From Rhodovulum visakhapatnamense (GTDB lineage: Bacteria; Pseudomonadota; Alphaproteobacteria; Rhodobacterales; Rhodobacteraceae): a stretch of 64,000 bases of DNA. Both the position numbers and the translations under genes were made by a program. The stretch spans positions 62,001 to 126,000 of the forward strand of contig NZ_SOEB01000002.1 of assembly GCF_004365965.1 (NCBI RefSeq), in the 5' to 3' direction. The notes under the pieces are model-generated. The model was not told the DNA's origin and did not search any database. It saw only the letters and a program-made list of their open reading frames with translations. This document shows, one piece after another, positions 1 through 8,427 of this stretch. Position 1 is the stretch's first letter. Each line of letters begins with the position of its first letter.

Positions 1-817
1 CCGAGATCTTGCGGGCGAAATAGCCCTCCTGCGCCACCAGCAGGTCGTAGTGGTCGTTGTAGAAGGTCACCGGCATCCCGTAATCGGTGAACATGAGGAA
101 GGTCGGCGCGCGCGACCGGATCTGGCCGGTCGGCACCAGATGACGCACGAGCGTCTGGAAAAAGGTCTCGTCCGGGATCCAGCTGGTGCGGAAGAACCGG
201 ACCACATCGGGCCGCCGCACCAGGAAGGCCAGAATCGCCTCGACCGTAGACCGGCGCAGACACCACCACTGGCTGCCGATCATCACCTGCAGATCGGGCG
301 GCGGCGCCCGCTGTAAGCCCAGCGCCTTCTGCACCGCCATCGAGGCATGGAACAGCCGCCTCTGGCGGCGCTCGTTGAAGAAATGCCGGTAGATCAGCCG
401 TTCGTCCTTCAGCCCGGTCCGGATCCAGCCCGACTCGAAGAAATCGACGCTTTCGATGTGATCCGACCCGCTGTCGTCCAGATCCGCGCGCAGCCGCACT
501 GCAGGCTTGATCGGGAGGCAGTCGCCTGACAGCAGGTAAAGATGCGTGGCCTGCGGAAACGCCGCCAGCGCGGCGCGGGCCGCGTTCAGCGTCGCCTGCA
601 CCGGCGACCAGTCGCCCCAGCCACAGCGCACCCGCCGGGCGAAGACGGCCGAAGGATTTCCCGCCAGCGCGGCACGAATCTCGGCGAAATCGGCATCCGG
701 CGCGCGGCGGTCCAGATGGATGGCGACCAGATCGCCCGCCGCCGTCAGCCGCCCGGCCTGAGCGACGATCGTGTCCGGGTCCCTGTGACAGAGCAGCAAA
801 TAGGCGACGGTCGCCAT
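1..817 (-). CDS. DUF5928-type beta-1,6-N-acetylglucosaminyltransferase-like protein (partial, 3' end outside window)
   Basis: The reading frame starts at an ATG near 817 and runs off the left edge, giving at least 272 residues of the N-terminal part. The N-terminus MATVAYLLLCHRDPDTI, the later LYLLSGDCLPI and the block QVMIGSQWWCLRRSTVE match core-2/I-branching (GT14-like) glycosyltransferases of the DUF5928 family, which in Rhodobacteraceae are long two-part proteins. The role is probably transfer of a sugar to a cell-surface polysaccharide; donor and acceptor are not visible. A purine-rich GGGGGAT lies just upstream of the ATG. The divergent neighbour is a sulfotransferase, a pairing I recall from other Rhodobacteraceae, which suggests joint surface glycan modification. 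Confidence 0.8.
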   Translation of the reverse strand, partial: MATVAYLLLCHRDPDTIVAQAGRLTAAGDLVAIHLDRRAPDADFAEIRAALAGNPSAVFARRVRCGWGDWSPVQATLNAARAALAAFPQATHLYLLSGDCLPIKPAVRLRADLDDSGSDHIESVDFFESGWIRTGLKDERLIYRHFFNERRQRRLFHASMAVQKALGLQRAPPPDLQVMIGSQWWCLRRSTVEAILAFLVRRPDVVRFFRTSWIPDETFFQTLVRHLVPTGQIRSRAPTFLMFTDYGMPVTFYNDHYDLLVAQEGYFARKIS

Positions 818-937
818 GCAGATCCCCCGAACGGGCGGCCGCAGTGTCGCCAGGGCCGCATTTGCCGATTATTACGGGCTCTGAGGACAGAAGTCACCGC
901 AGGCGGTTCGGTTCCGCCCGCATCGACCAGGCGGAAG

Positions 938-1753
938 ACGGGCTTTCCCGGCACCTGGATTGACCTTGAGCGAAAGCATGCTTGCCGCGTGGTGCCGAAA
1001 TGCGCCTGCTCGACCATCGGCCAGATCATGTATTTCTCGGATCGCGGCCGGTTCTATGACGGCGATATCCACGAGGCCGCCGAGGGTCTGCACAAATGGG
1101 CGTCCGAGGACAGCCAGCCCGCGATCGACCGCCGCGCCCGCGCGCGGGACACGCTGGCCTTCACCTGCATGCGCACGCCCTATGCCCGGGTGCTGTCCTC
1201 CCTCTTCAACAAGATCTGCGGTATCCAGCGCAGCGGCACCCGTTACCGCGGCAAGCTGGTGTCGGCGCTGATCGAACCCTACGGCATCGAGCTCGGCGGC
1301 CCCGACGGCCAGCAGGAATTCGACCAGATCGCCAGCTTGCGCCGTTTTCTGCTGTCTGCCCGCGACCCGATCCGCTGGCGCCGCCCGATGGAGCCCGACA
1401 TCCACTGGTCCGACATGTCGGGCCATGTGGCGACCTTCATCGCCAATGGCGGCCGCCACGACCGGATCTTCGCCACCGAATGCGCCGATACTGGGATGCA
1501 GGCGGTGCTCGACGCCGCGCCGATCCGTCACCCGGTCGACCTCGCCCAAATCCCCCGCTTCAACGAATCCGAAGGCTACGGGCCGCGCCGCGCCCACCCG
1601 GTCGGGGCCTATTTCGACGACCTGTCGCGCCATCTCGTCTACGAGATCTGACATCGCGACTTCCGGCTCTTTCGCTACGACGCGGAACACCCCGCCAATC
1701 AGCGTCCGCTGGGCGAGATCGACCTCGACGCGGTCCACGCCCATCTCGGCGAC
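938..1753 (+). pseudogene. Sulfotransferase family protein disrupted by an in-frame TGA
   Basis: The frame encodes a recognisable sulfotransferase. VPKCACSTIGQIMYFSD is the 5'-PSB (PAPS) loop region, and FNESEGYGPRRAHPVGAYFDD and LSRHLVYEI are conserved in relatives. A TGA at 1649-1651 follows YEI, but the same frame then continues with HRDFRLFRYDAEHPANQRPLGEIDLD and HAHLGD, which is the normal C-terminus of this family. About 34 residues are therefore cut off, and a Tyr, Phe or Trp codon is expected at the TGA. No ATG, GTG or TTG lies in frame between the divergent gene start and the PAPS loop, so the start is also unresolved (a CTG at 881 and an ACG at 938 are the nearest candidates). Either this is a decaying gene or there are sequencing errors. 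Confidence 0.7.
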
Positions 1754-1840
1754 CGAGCCCCGGGCTCATCCCGTCGCGGCCTTCTTCTTGGCCGAAATAC
1801 CCCCGCCGGAGGCGCGCGCGTCAGCGCGCCCGGCCCAAGG

Positions 1841-1887
1841 CCGGCCCGCACGGGGCGCGCGCAGCGCGCGCGCCCCGTGCGGGCCGG
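1841..1887. terminator. Perfect 22-bp inverted repeat between convergent genes
   Basis: The arms at 1841-1862 and 1866-1887 are exact reverse complements with a 3-nt loop. The hairpin sits between the end of the sulfotransferase frame and the convergent kinase gene, so it could end transcription from either side. There is no T-run. It may instead be a family-specific palindromic repeat, since the stretch just before it (about 1782-1815, with TTCTTGGCCGAAATAC) resembles an intergenic repeat I recall from Rhodobacteraceae. Confidence 0.5.
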
Positions 1888-1910
1888 GGGCGGGAGCGCC
1901 CCCGCCGCCT

Positions 1911-2906
1911 TCAGATCAGTCCATGGGTGCGGAACAGATGGGTCAGATCGGCCTCGGCACGCGCGCCGATATGGCTGATGATCTCGCTGGCCGCAACGCA
2001 GCCCATGCGGCCGCAGCTTTCCAGATCATGGCCCTGCGTCAGCCCCCACAGAAACGCCCCGGCGAACAGATCGCCCGCGCCGGTCGCGTCGACCACCCGG
2101 GTGTTCAGCGCCGGTGCATGCCAGCGCCCGGTCCCCGACAGGATATGCGCACCATCGGCGCTGTCGGTGCAGGCCACCAGCCCGATCTCGGCCGCGGCAT
2201 GGGCCAGCGCGTCGTCGAAGACCTCGGTCTGGTACATCGACAGGATCTCGGCCCGGTTCGCGAACAGCAGGTCCACATCCTCGCGGATCATCCGGCGGAA
2301 GGCGTCGCGGTGGCGGTCCACGCAGAACGGGTCGGACAGGGTCAGCGCCACCTTGCCGCCCGCGGCCTTCGCGGCCGCAATGGCCTTGGCGAAGGCCGCA
2401 TGGCTCTCGGCCCCGTCGAAACGGTAGCCCTCCAGATAGATCCACTCGGCATCGGCGATCTGCGCCGCGTCGATATCGGCCGCCGACAACCGCTCGGACA
2501 GCCCCAGATAGGTGTTCATCGACCGTTCGCCATCGGGCGTGACCAGAATGATGCAGCGCCCGGTCTCGCCCGGTTCTGCTTCCGGCGCCATGGGCGTCGC
2601 GAAATCGGCACCCTGCGCGCGCAGGTCATGGGCGAAGATCGCGCCCAGCTGGTCGTCCTTGACCTTGCCGACATAGGCGGTGCGCCCGCCCAGATGCGCG
2701 ATGCCCGCGATCGTGTTCGCGGCCGACCCGCCCGAGATCTCCTGCGCCGGGCCGATCCGGCCGTAAAGCTCGACGGCGCGCTCGGTGTCGATCAGCTGCA
2801 TGATGCCCTTCTCGACGCCGTGGTCGGTCAGGAAAGCCTCATCGGCATGGGCCAGAACGTCGACCAGCGCATTGCCGATGCCGACGACGTGATAGGTCTT
2901 GGTCAT
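1911..2906 (-). CDS. PfkB-family carbohydrate/adenosine kinase
   Basis: This is a 331-residue ribokinase-fold kinase that phosphorylates a sugar or nucleoside with ATP in the cytoplasm. The N-terminal GIGNALVDVLA, the sugar-binding GGSAANTIAGIAHLGG segment and the C-terminal PfkB signature DATGAGDLFAGAFLWG, with the catalytic Asp in GAGD, are all present, and the length is normal for the family. The start is the ATG overlapping the TGA of the upstream endonuclease III gene (ATGA), so the two are translationally coupled. The exact substrate cannot be read; relatives in this order are usually annotated as adenosine kinase. Confidence 0.85.
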   Translation of the reverse strand: MTKTYHVVGIGNALVDVLAHADEAFLTDHGVEKGIMQLIDTERAVELYGRIGPAQEISGGSAANTIAGIAHLGGRTAYVGKVKDDQLGAIFAHDLRAQGADFATPMAPEAEPGETGRCIILVTPDGERSMNTYLGLSERLSAADIDAAQIADAEWIYLEGYRFDGAESHAAFAKAIAAAKAAGGKVALTLSDPFCVDRHRDAFRRMIREDVDLLFANRAEILSMYQTEVFDDALAHAAAEIGLVACTDSADGAHILSGTGRWHAPALNTRVVDATGAGDLFAGAFLWGLTQGHDLESCGRMGCVAASEIISHIGARAEADLTHLFRTHGLI

Positions 2907-3547
2907 ACTGTCTTGTCCTCGTATGGGCAGAGATCCCGGATCGGGCAGGTCCCGCAGATCGGCTTGCGCGCCTTGCACAGGTAACGGCCGTGCAGGATCA
3001 GCCAGTGATGCGCATGGCGCTGGAATTCGGCCGGCACATTGTCCTCGATCGCGCGCTCGACCGCCTCGACGGTCTTGCCCGGCGCGATCAGGGTGCGGTT
3101 GCCGACCCGGAAGATATGGGTGTCGACGGCCTGGGCGGGCAGCCCCCACCACATGTTCAGCACCACATTCGCGGTCTTGCGCCCGACCCCGGGCAGCGCC
3201 TGCAGCGCCGCGCGCGAGGACGGCACCTCGCCGCCATACTCCTCGACGAGGATCCGGCTCAGCTTGATGACATTCTTCGCCTTGTTGCGAAAAAGCCCGA
3301 TCGTGCGGATATGCTCGATCAGCCCCTCCTCGCCCAAAGCCAGCATCTTCTCGGGCGTGTCGACCCGGGCGAACAGCGCCCGCGTCGCCCGGTTCACCCC
3401 GGCATCGGTCGCCTGCGCCGACAGCGCCACCGCGACCAGCAGGGTATAGGCGTTGACATGTTCAAGCTCGCCCTTCGGCTCGGGCTCGGCCGCCTGAAAG
3501 CGGGCAAAGATCTCGCGGATCGTATGATAGGGCAGAGCCTGGGCCAT
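2903..3547 (-). CDS. nth: Endonuclease III (DNA glycosylase/AP lyase)
   Basis: A 214-residue base-excision repair enzyme that removes oxidised pyrimidines and nicks the abasic site. The helix-hairpin-helix motif LPGVGRKTAN carries the catalytic Lys124, and VDTH carries the catalytic Asp142. The four [4Fe-4S] ligands follow the C-x6-C-x2-C-x5-C pattern at residues 191, 198, 201 and 207. The length matches E. coli Nth (211). It is the first gene of a two-gene unit with the downstream kinase, and its stop overlaps that start by four bases. Confidence 0.95.
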   Translation of the reverse strand: MAQALPYHTIREIFARFQAAEPEPKGELEHVNAYTLLVAVALSAQATDAGVNRATRALFARVDTPEKMLALGEEGLIEHIRTIGLFRNKAKNVIKLSRILVEEYGGEVPSSRAALQALPGVGRKTANVVLNMWWGLPAQAVDTHIFRVGNRTLIAPGKTVEAVERAIEDNVPAEFQRHAHHWLILHGRYLCKARKPICGTCPIRDLCPYEDKTV

Positions 3548-3676
3548 CGGCCTTCCTATGCCCGTGCGGCGGGGCAGAGGCAAGGCCGCAGCGGGGCCGC
3601 CTTTTGGCGCAGGTTCCGGGTCGCGCGGGCAGGCAACCGGGCCTATCCTGAGAGCCAGCATCCGAAAGGAAGGACC

Positions 3677-4546
3677 ATGCCGAAGGACACGGACCGGGAC
3701 GACAGCCAGGCCTATCATTTCTCGGTGATCCGGCGCGCCATCGACCGGATCGACGCGGCCGGCGCCGAGGCGCTGCCGCTTGACGCCCTGGCAGCCGAGA
3801 TGAACATGAGCCCCGCGCATTTTCAGCGCGTCTTCTCGCGCTGGGTCGGCGTCTCGCCCAAGCGCTATCAGCAGTATCTGACGCTCGGCCACGCCCGGGC
3901 GTTGATGCGCGAGCGCTTCACCACGCTCGAGACCGCCGACGCGCTGGGGCTTTCGGGCGCGGGGCGGCTGCACGATCTGTTCCTGCGCTGGGAAGCGATG
4001 AGCCCGGGCGATTATGCCAGGGGCGGCGCCGGGCTCGAAATCCGATGGGGCTGGGTCGACAGCCCGTTCGGCCCGGCGCTGCTGATGGCGACCGACCGCG
4101 GGATCTGCGGCATCGGCTTTGCCGCCGAAACCGGGCCCGAACCGGCGATGGCCGACCTGAAATCGCGCTGGCCGCGCGCCAGCTTCGTCGAGGACCCGAT
4201 GGCGCTGGCGCCCTGGGCCGAGGCCGCCTTCGGGCGGCGGGGCGGCGAGGCGCGCCTGCACCTGATCGGGGCGCCCTTCCAGATCAAGGTCTGGGAGGCC
4301 CTGCTGAGCGTGCCCTCGGGCCAGGTCACGACCTATTCCGAAATCGCCCGCGCCATCGGCCATCCGGCGGCGGTGCGCGCGGTCGGCACCGCGGTCGGGC
4401 GCAACCCGATCAGCTATCTGATCCCCTGCCACCGGGCCTTGCGCAAGACCGGCGCGCTGGGCGGCTATCACTGGGGCCTGCCGGTCAAGCGCGCCCTTCT
4501 GGCCTGGGAATCGGCCCGGGCCGAGGCCGCGGCGAGCGGCCCCTGA
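3677..4546 (+). CDS. AraC-type HTH / methylated-DNA-protein-cysteine methyltransferase fusion
   Basis: This 289-residue Ada-like protein combines an AraC-type helix-turn-helix domain (about 14-115) with a C-terminal O6-methylguanine-DNA methyltransferase domain (about 120-285). The alkyl-acceptor Cys251 is in IPCHR. The MGMT arm repairs O6-alkylguanine by suicide transfer. Unlike E. coli Ada there is no N-terminal zinc/phosphotriester domain, so activation by methylphosphotriester repair is not expected. A strong AAGGAAGGA ribosome-binding site precedes the ATG. The gene is divergent from nth, another DNA repair gene. Confidence 0.92.
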   Translation: MPKDTDRDDSQAYHFSVIRRAIDRIDAAGAEALPLDALAAEMNMSPAHFQRVFSRWVGVSPKRYQQYLTLGHARALMRERFTTLETADALGLSGAGRLHDLFLRWEAMSPGDYARGGAGLEIRWGWVDSPFGPALLMATDRGICGIGFAAETGPEPAMADLKSRWPRASFVEDPMALAPWAEAAFGRRGGEARLHLIGAPFQIKVWEALLSVPSGQVTTYSEIARAIGHPAAVRAVGTAVGRNPISYLIPCHRALRKTGALGGYHWGLPVKRALLAWESARAEAAASGP

Positions 4547-4692
4547 CCGCCCCCCGCCCCCCGTCCCCCGCCGATCGGCCATTTGCCGCCCGATCTGCCC
4601 CTCTGCCCGTCTCGCCCCCCTCGAAGACCGCCGCCATCCGACTATATTCGCGGGCAACGGTCCCCGAACGGGACTCAAGCAGAGAGGCAGTC

Positions 4693-5358
4693 ATGATCCG
4701 CGCCAGCAAACCTATCCTTCTGACCATCGCCGGGGCGCTTGCGCTCGGCGCCTGTACCGATCCCTCGGTCCAGACCGGCGATGCCCGGCAGCGCACCAAG
4801 GAAGGGGCGGCTATCGGCGCGGGCCTTGGCGCCGTGACCGGGCTTTTGGCCTCGAACCGGGGCGGCAACGACGCCAAGAGCGCGCTGATCGGCGCGGCGG
4901 TCGGCGCGGCGGCGGGCGCGGCCATCGGCAACAACCTCGACAAGCAGGCCGCCGAGTTGCGCCAGAGCTTCGACAACAACCAGATCGGCGTGGTCAATAC
5001 CGGCAACGCGCTGATCGTGACGATGCCGCAGGATATCCTGTTCGACACCGACAGCGCCGCGGTGCGTTCGGGGCTGCGCGCCGACCTGCAGACGCTGGCC
5101 TACAGCCTGAACGACTATCCCAACACCACCGTCGATATCATCGGGCATACCGACAATACCGGCTCGGCCAGCTACAACCAGCAGCTGTCGACCCGCCGCG
5201 CCACCGCCGTGTCGTCGATCCTGACCGGGGCGGGCGTCAATTCCGGCCGCCTCCGCGCCTATGGCCGGGGCGAGGAACAGCCCATCGCCTCGAACCTCTC
5301 GCCCGAGGGCCGGGCCCAGAACCGCCGGGTCGAGATCGTCATTCGCCCGATGTCCTGA
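4693..5358 (+). CDS. OmpA-family outer-membrane lipoprotein (YiaD-like)
   Basis: This 221-residue protein starts with a lipoprotein signal peptide ending in the lipobox LALGAC (Cys21). Glycine-zipper helices follow (GAAIGAGLGAVTG and IGAAVGAAAGAAIGNN). The C-terminal OmpA peptidoglycan-binding domain has the signatures IGHTDNTGS, LSTRRA and NRRVEI. It should sit in the outer membrane and bind peptidoglycan to stabilise the envelope. The start is the ATG after AGAGAGGCAG, and the gene stands alone. A long GC hairpin follows the stop. Confidence 0.92.
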   Translation: MIRASKPILLTIAGALALGACTDPSVQTGDARQRTKEGAAIGAGLGAVTGLLASNRGGNDAKSALIGAAVGAAAGAAIGNNLDKQAAELRQSFDNNQIGVVNTGNALIVTMPQDILFDTDSAAVRSGLRADLQTLAYSLNDYPNTTVDIIGHTDNTGSASYNQQLSTRRATAVSSILTGAGVNSGRLRAYGRGEEQPIASNLSPEGRAQNRRVEIVIRPMS

Positions 5359-5364
5359 CGCGGT

Positions 5365-5396
5365 CCGGGCCCCCGGGTTCCGGCCCGGGGGCCCGG
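5365..5396 (+). terminator. 13-bp GC hairpin after the OmpA-type lipoprotein gene
   Basis: The arms 5365-5377 and 5384-5396 are perfect reverse complements around a 6-nt loop, directly after the lipoprotein stop. There is no T-run, so it may be an atypical terminator or a 3'-end stabiliser. Confidence 0.5.
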
Positions 5397-5459
5397 CCAT
5401 TGCCGCCGGGCGTCCGCGGTCATATCTTCTGACCGGTTCAACGGAGACCGCGCGGCGCC

Positions 5460-6230
5460 ATGCCCTTCCAGAAAGTCCTGCCCGAAAAGCTGTCGGCGGC
5501 GGTGGTGCGCCAGATCGAGCTTTTGATCCTGCGCGGCGTGCTGCGGCCCGGCGAACGGCTTCCGGCCGAACGCGATCTTTCGGACCGGCTTGGCGTGTCG
5601 CGGCCGTCGCTGCGCGAGGCCATCGAGGCGCTCGAGGCGCGCGGGCTTCTGGTGCGCAAGGCCGGCGCCGGGATCTTTGTGGCCGAGGTGCTGGGCGCGG
5701 CCTTTTCCGACGCGCTGGTGCGCCTCTTCGCCAGCCATGACGAGGCGTTGTTCGACTATATCGCCTTCCGCCGCGACCTCGAAGGGCTGGCTGCCGACCG
5801 CGCCGCCCGCACCGCATCAGACACCGACCTCAAGGTCGTCGACACGCTGTTCGCGCGGATGGAGGCCGCCCATGCCAAGCGCAACCCGGCGGACGAGGCG
5901 CGGCTCGATGCCGAATTTCACCTGTCGATCATCGAGGCCAGCCACAATGTGGTCATGACCCACATGATGCGGGCGATGTTCGACCTTCTGCGCGAAGGGG
6001 TCTTTTACAACCGCCAGATCATGTTCCGCCAGCGGACCACGCGCACGAGCCTGCTGGACCAGCACCGGGCGATCAACGCAGCACTACAGGCCCGCGACGG
6101 CGCCGCCGCGCGCGCGGCGGTCGAGCGGCATCTGGACTTTGTGGCCGAGGCGCTGCGTGCAGATCAGGCCGTCGCCCGCAACGAGGAGGTCGCCCGCCAG
6201 CGGCTGGAACAGGCGCTGGGCAAGGGCTGA
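5460..6230 (+). CDS. FadR/GntR-family transcriptional regulator
   Basis: A 256-residue regulator with an N-terminal winged helix (about 10-75), whose recognition region is RLGVSRPSLREAIEALEARGLL, and an all-helical FCD ligand-binding domain (about 95-235) with the metal-binding-like pattern DAEFHLSIIEASHN and later DQHRAI and VERHLDFV. Such PdhR/LldR-type regulators respond to small carboxylates. No target operon is adjacent, because the next gene is convergent, so the ligand is unknown. Confidence 0.88.
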   Translation: MPFQKVLPEKLSAAVVRQIELLILRGVLRPGERLPAERDLSDRLGVSRPSLREAIEALEARGLLVRKAGAGIFVAEVLGAAFSDALVRLFASHDEALFDYIAFRRDLEGLAADRAARTASDTDLKVVDTLFARMEAAHAKRNPADEARLDAEFHLSIIEASHNVVMTHMMRAMFDLLREGVFYNRQIMFRQRTTRTSLLDQHRAINAALQARDGAAARAAVERHLDFVAEALRADQAVARNEEVARQRLEQALGKG

Positions 6231-6249
6231 CCGCGATCCGCAGGCGCCG

Positions 6250-6807
6250 TCAGTTGACGCTGGTCGCCAGGTTCGCGTGAATCCGGCAGCGTTTGTGCAG
6301 CGCCCAGTAGGTCGCGAAGTCGAGCTCGTCCTGAACCGCCAGCATCCGCCGCAGCGAATCGAGGTTCATCCGCACCAGATAGGGTTCGGGCGCATGCATG
6401 TCGCCGCCCCGGAAGGTGATGCAGGCCAGCTTTTCGGGCGTGGGCGTGCGGATGAAGAACCCCGCATCGACCTTGGCCCCGGCAAAGCGGCGCGCGCGTT
6501 CGGTCATGTCCTGGCGGCGCTGATTGATCGGGTCGGTGGCCATCACCGCCTCGATCGCCACCGCATGCTGGGCGGCGCGGACACCGCTGTTGTGATCTTC
6601 CAGGAAGCGCTGCGCAGGGCCGACTCCGTAAAGCGCCAGCAGGGCGCAAAGACCCACCCCCAGCAGGATCGCCGAAAAGGTGCCGGGCCGGAACAGGTTC
6701 CGCGCCGGGGCCCCGGGCGGCGGGACGGCCGCCGCACCGCTGTCCGCACGCGGATGCCGGGCCGAGAGGGCCGCGGGGCGGGGCGGGGTATGGGTCAGGC
6801 TGGACAT
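6250..6807 (-). CDS. Hypothetical single-pass membrane protein
   Basis: I do not recognise this 185-residue protein. It has a Pro/Ala-rich N-terminal cytoplasmic stretch of about 40 residues, one membrane segment at about 43-63 (FSAILLGVGLCALLALYGV), then a soluble C-terminal part with two cysteines. The predicted orientation puts the C-terminal part in the periplasm. The ATG follows a GGAG-like site. It lies downstream of a possible 49-residue membrane ORF on the same strand and converges with the FadR-type regulator. Confidence 0.7.
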   Translation of the reverse strand: MSSLTHTPPRPAALSARHPRADSGAAAVPPPGAPARNLFRPGTFSAILLGVGLCALLALYGVGPAQRFLEDHNSGVRAAQHAVAIEAVMATDPINQRRQDMTERARRFAGAKVDAGFFIRTPTPEKLACITFRGGDMHAPEPYLVRMNLDSLRRMLAVQDELDFATYWALHKRCRIHANLATSVN

Positions 6808-6845
6808 AGGAGGCTCCGGAGCCGGTAAAATGGAAAAAGCGGGCA

Positions 6846-6995
6846 CTACCCCGATCGGCGCCCGCGGACCGCCGCCCGCACCGGAACCCGCAGCGACCGG
6901 CGCAAGCCTCCTCCGAGGGACGGGAAGAGCGTCAGGGCGAGCAACCCGACGAACAGCGCGAGAGGTGTTGGGGCGAGGATGAGGACGGCGGTCAT
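6846..6995 (-). CDS. Possible 49-residue small membrane protein
   Basis: A short frame encodes one hydrophobic helix (LAPTPLALFVGLLALTLFP) followed by an Arg-rich tail. An AGGGAG ribosome-binding site lies 7 nt before the ATG. The next gene on the same strand starts 38 bases after its stop, so the two could be cotranscribed. No family is recognised. It is reported because the helix, the basic tail and the ribosome-binding site fit a real small protein, but in DNA of this GC content chance ORFs are common. Confidence 0.4.
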   Translation of the reverse strand: MTAVLILAPTPLALFVGLLALTLFPSLGGGLRRSLRVPVRAAVRGRRSG

Positions 6996-7165
6996 CACGG
7001 GACTCCCTGCGAAACTGCGCCGGGGCGAGTCCCCGCGCGTTCGACAGTAGAAACCGCGAATGTGGCAGGGTCATGCCCCGGACAGGACAAATCGCGATTA
7101 AAGCGATCATTCGCACGTATTTCCCGCGTCACGTGCATTCGGGTTCCGGCGCGGTCCCCTGAAGC

Positions 7166-7193
7166 GAAAAACCCCAGCCTTTCGGCCGGGGTT
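7166..7193 (-). terminator. Rho-independent terminator of the F0 ATP synthase operon
   Basis: Read on the minus strand this is AACCCCGGCC, a GAAA loop, then GGCTGGGGTT running into a T-run. It lies about 45 bases after the atpF stop and is a textbook intrinsic terminator for the operon. Confidence 0.85.
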
Positions 7194-7237
7194 CTATCGG
7201 GACCGGCAGCCGGGCGCGATGGCCCCGCCGGTTCGGA

Positions 7238-7798
7238 TCAGTGCAGATGCAGCTTGCCGCGAACCTCGCCGATGGCGTCCTGCACCAGCTTGTCGTTGGT
7301 CTGGTCGGTCATCTGGCGCACGATCACCTCGCGCGCGGCCGCAACGGCGACCGCGATGGCCCGGTCGCGCACTTCCTTGACCGCCCCGGACTTGGCCGAC
7401 TCGATCTGTTCGTCGGCGGCGGCCAGACGGCGGGCGATGGCGACCTTAAGGTCGTCCTTGGCCTTGGCGGCGGCCGCTTCGGCTTCGGTCCGCGCGGTCT
7501 CGACGATCCGCTCGGCCTGGGCCTGCACTTCCTTCTGCTTGCGCTCGTAGGACGCCAGCACGGTCTGCGCCTCTTCGCGCAGGGCCCGCGCCTCGTCGAG
7601 ATCGGACTTGATCTCGGCCGCGCGCTTGTCGAGCATCGCCATCAGCTTGCCCGGCACCCGCAGGTAAACGAGCAGGGCAAGGAAGGCGACGAAGCTGATG
7701 GTGACGACGAATTCGGCGTTGTTCAGCGAGAAGAACGGGCCTTCCGCCGCCAGCGCCGGCGAAGCCGACAGCATCAGAGCGACTGCGAGTTTCTTCAT
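7238..7798 (-). CDS. atpF: F0F1 ATP synthase subunit b
   Basis: A 186-residue peripheral stalk subunit. It has an N-terminal signal-like stretch (MKKLAVALMLSASPALA) and a membrane helix at about 30-48, then a long charged, Ala-rich coiled coil (about 50-170) that dimerises with b' to link F0 to F1. The second copy (b') is encoded directly upstream, 4 bases away, as in other photosynthetic alphaproteobacteria. It is the last gene of the operon and is followed by a strong terminator. Confidence 0.95.
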   Translation of the reverse strand: MKKLAVALMLSASPALAAEGPFFSLNNAEFVVTISFVAFLALLVYLRVPGKLMAMLDKRAAEIKSDLDEARALREEAQTVLASYERKQKEVQAQAERIVETARTEAEAAAAKAKDDLKVAIARRLAAADEQIESAKSGAVKEVRDRAIAVAVAAAREVIVRQMTDQTNDKLVQDAIGEVRGKLHLH

Positions 7799-7802
7799 CG
7801 GA

Positions 7803-8342
7803 TCACCCTTTCAGCTTGCCGTCGACGGCGGCGTCGACAGCCCCCGACTCGGCCCTGAAGCCCATCGCGGCGATCACGTCGGCCGTGGTCGCACGGGCAA
7901 CCTCGCTGACGCTTTCCAGCGCGCCCGCGCGGATCTCGGCGATCTGCTTTTCGGCCTCGGCGGACCGCGCCGCGATTTCCGCATCGGCCTTGGCGGTGGC
8001 GGCGTCGAGGTCGGCCTTGATCTCGGCCTTGGTCTCGGCGACGATCCGCTGCGCCTCGGCGCGGGCATCGGCCAGCGCCTTCTCATAGGCGCGCTCGGCC
8101 TCCTGGGCCCGCAGCTTCAGCTCTTCGGCGGCGGCGATGTCGTTCGAGATCGTGCCCTGGCGCTCGGCCAGAACCGCTCCGATCCGCGGCAGCGCGATGC
8201 GCGACAGCACGAAGTAGATCGCGAACAGCGTGACGACCAGCCAGAAGATCTGGTTGGGATAGGTCGAGAAGTCGAGCTGCGGCATGCCGACGGCTTCGGC
8301 GGCGTGACCGGCAGCTGCGGCGGTCTCTAGTTCTGTTGCCAT
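7803..8342 (-). CDS. atpX: F0F1 ATP synthase subunit b'
   Basis: A 179-residue b' stalk subunit. It has a short N-terminal tail, one membrane helix ([21 protein letters not shown], about 32-52) and a coiled coil rich in Ala, Glu and Lys. It pairs with subunit b. Having distinct b and b' is typical of photosynthetic bacteria and alphaproteobacteria. The gap to the c-subunit gene holds a hairpin. Confidence 0.94.
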   Translation of the reverse strand: MATELETAAAAGHAAEAVGMPQLDFSTYPNQIFWLVVTLFAIYFVLSRIALPRIGAVLAERQGTISNDIAAAEELKLRAQEAERAYEKALADARAEAQRIVAETKAEIKADLDAATAKADAEIAARSAEAEKQIAEIRAGALESVSEVARATTADVIAAMGFRAESGAVDAAVDGKLKG

Positions 8343-8369
8343 GTCGTCCCCCTGGAACCCCGGATCACA

Positions 8370-8402
8370 CCGGGTGGGTGCGTCTTGTCACGCCCCACCC
8401 GG
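8370..8402 (-). promoter_or_regulatory. Hairpin between atpE and atpX
   Basis: The arms 8370-8383 and 8390-8402 form a 13-bp GC-rich stem with one bulged base and a 6-nt loop, with no T-run. It lies just after the atpE stop inside the operon. This position suits a 3' stabiliser or partial attenuator that would favour c-subunit synthesis; that function is inferred. Confidence 0.5.
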
Positions 8403-8427
8403 CCGTAAGGATCGGTTCAGTCGGAGA

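Noticed and set aside
1649-1651. The TGA in the sulfotransferase as a selenocysteine codon
   Set aside because: Relatives have an aromatic residue, not Cys, at this place as far as I recall, and no convincing SECIS-like hairpin follows directly.
3677-4546. A full Ada adaptive-response regulator
   Set aside because: The N-terminal zinc/phosphotriester domain with its four Cys residues is missing, so I call it an AraC-MGMT fusion.
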